24,714 nt of DNA, taken from the NCBI GenBank assembly GCA_023443925.1, contig JAEZSL010000269.1, forward strand, positions 1-24,714, in the 5' to 3' direction. Both the position numbers and the translations under genes were made by a program. Below the pieces are notes generated by a model. It searched no databases and was not told the DNA's origin. It saw only the letters and a list, made by a program, of their open reading frames with translations. The stretch is from Bacillota bacterium. Lineage in GTDB: Bacteria; Bacillota_A; Clostridia; Lachnospirales; Lachnospiraceae. Numbering within the stretch: position 1 is the first letter of the stretch; every line of letters starts with the position of its first letter. This document shows positions 24,280-24,714 of this stretch, in pieces.

Positions 24280-24439
24280 GGGTGTGTCTGAAAACTGCTT
24301 GTACCGGACTGAATGTTCCACTTTGCGGGAGACAAGGAGCGATTTTGGGGACGTAGCGGGTCTATGTTCCCAAAATCACGACGCAGTATACCACAAAGTG
24401 GGGCGTTCAGAACGGTGCAATGAGTTTTCAGACACACCC
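24280..24439. mobile_element. 160-bp MITE-like element flanked by TA
   Basis: Perfect 17-bp terminal inverted repeats GGGTGTGTCTGAAAACT end at 24280 and 24439. The dinucleotide TA flanks both ends (24278-24279, 24440-24441), as expected for a TA target duplication of IS630/Tc1-mariner-type transposition. Further inward arms also pair (CCACTTTG / CAAAGTGG and GATTTTGGG / CCCAAAATC), so the whole element folds into one long imperfect hairpin. It has no transposase and lies 35 bp after the LacI stop. Confidence 0.85.
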
Positions 24440-24496
24440 TAATTTATGCTACTGAGAAATGCCACGGAAACGGGGTAATTGCGCAATCGAGTAGGA

Positions 24497-24563
24497 GGAA
24501 AATCATTAATTGATTTTCCGTCCTCTCACACCACCGTGCATACCGTTCGGTACACGGCGGTTC
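24497..24563 (-). ncRNA. Group II intron domains V and VI
   Basis: Domain V: ACCGCCGTG pairs with CACGGTGGT, and within it TACC with GGTA, around a GAAC loop (about 24530-24562), with a CGC-type catalytic triad. Domain VI: GGAAAATCA / TGATTTTCC arms (24511-24519 and 24497-24505) around ATTAA. The order V then VI after the maturase gene is that of group II introns. Confidence 0.75.
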
Positions 24564-24570
24564 AATAGAA

Positions 24571-24714
24571 TTAACTTACTTGTAAACATCTTTCTGACAT
24601 CGTTATAAATCCTTGTTCTTTGAGATATTGATTAGTGAGTGACTTATTAAGTATTGGGCTGTTGGATATCCTCCAATAGCCTTTTCTTGTATTTGCAAAC
24701 TCCCATGCTTTATA
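24571..24714 (-). CDS. Group II intron reverse transcriptase/maturase, C-terminal fragment
   Basis: 47 codons are visible before a TAA at 24571; the rest is beyond the right edge. The reading is YKAWEFANTRKGYWRISNSP, then ILNKSLTNQYLKEQGFITMS and a short tail. TRKGYWRI-NSPIL--SLTN-YL is the characteristic C-terminal motif of group II intron-encoded proteins. It assists splicing and retrohoming of the intron. Confidence 0.85.
   Translation of the reverse strand, partial: YKAWEFANTRKGYWRISNSPILNKSLTNQYLKEQGFITMSERCLQVS

Larger units (their letters stand above)
24487..24714 (-). mobile_element. 3' end of a group II intron
   Basis: On the minus strand, the C-terminus of a reverse transcriptase/maturase is followed by a domain V-like hairpin and a domain VI-like hairpin and then CTCCTACTCGAT, which resembles a group II intron 3' end near 24487. 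The rest of the intron is beyond the right edge. The exact splice border is uncertain by a few bases. The 3' flanking sequence up to the MITE (24442-24486) shows no gene. Confidence 0.8.

Overview
The window looks like a chromosomal segment of a low-GC, plant-polysaccharide-using member of the Clostridia, most likely Lachnospiraceae. The basis is AT-rich intergenic DNA, AGGAGG-type ribosome sites, lipoprotein sugar-binding proteins, YesM/YesN-type two-component pairs beside carbohydrate ABC importers, and a MITE plus a group II intron end. Identification rests on protein motifs only; no database was searched. Almost every gene is on the minus strand, so transcription runs from high to low coordinates; only the LacI-family gene near the right end is on plus.

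Right to left: (1) 24487-24714 is the 3' end of a group II intron (maturase C-terminus, then domains V and VI), next to a 160-bp MITE-like hairpin element (24280-24439) flanked by TA. (2) 18031-24244 is a maltodextrin-type locus: a LacI regulator diverges from a binding lipoprotein, two permeases and an intracellular GH13 enzyme. Two related TTAGGAAAT operators lie in the divergent promoter region, and an AT-rich terminator-like hairpin separates the permeases from the enzyme. (3) 7325-17518 is a second glycan locus: a YesM-like kinase with a large extracellular sensor and its AraC-type response regulator, then a binding lipoprotein, two permeases and a 992-residue GH106-like (alpha-L-rhamnosidase type) hydrolase without a signal peptide. 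The layout recalls the Bacillus subtilis yes rhamnogalacturonan genes. (4) 1-6817 holds a second YesN/YesM pair followed by an unusual gene and then a RbsA/RbsC-type monosaccharide importer that runs off the left edge.

The most unusual item is the gene at 2545-3996. It has the length and layout of a tandem RbsA-type ATPase and aligns almost residue for residue with the N-terminal half of the neighbouring genuine RbsA, but the nucleotide-binding motifs of both halves are replaced. It follows directly a histidine kinase that has two membrane helices and almost no extracellular part. I propose, as inference, that this pseudo-ATPase couples a sugar permease to the kinase, giving transporter-based sensing instead of a ligand-binding sensor domain.

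Non-coding structure is rich: an 83-bp tandem repeat with a perfect palindrome whose relative lies in the leader of the other kinase gene, a long hairpin spanning a stop codon, competing hairpins before the GH106-like gene, an 18-19-bp minisatellite next to a terminator, and a 15-bp duplication that includes a stop codon.
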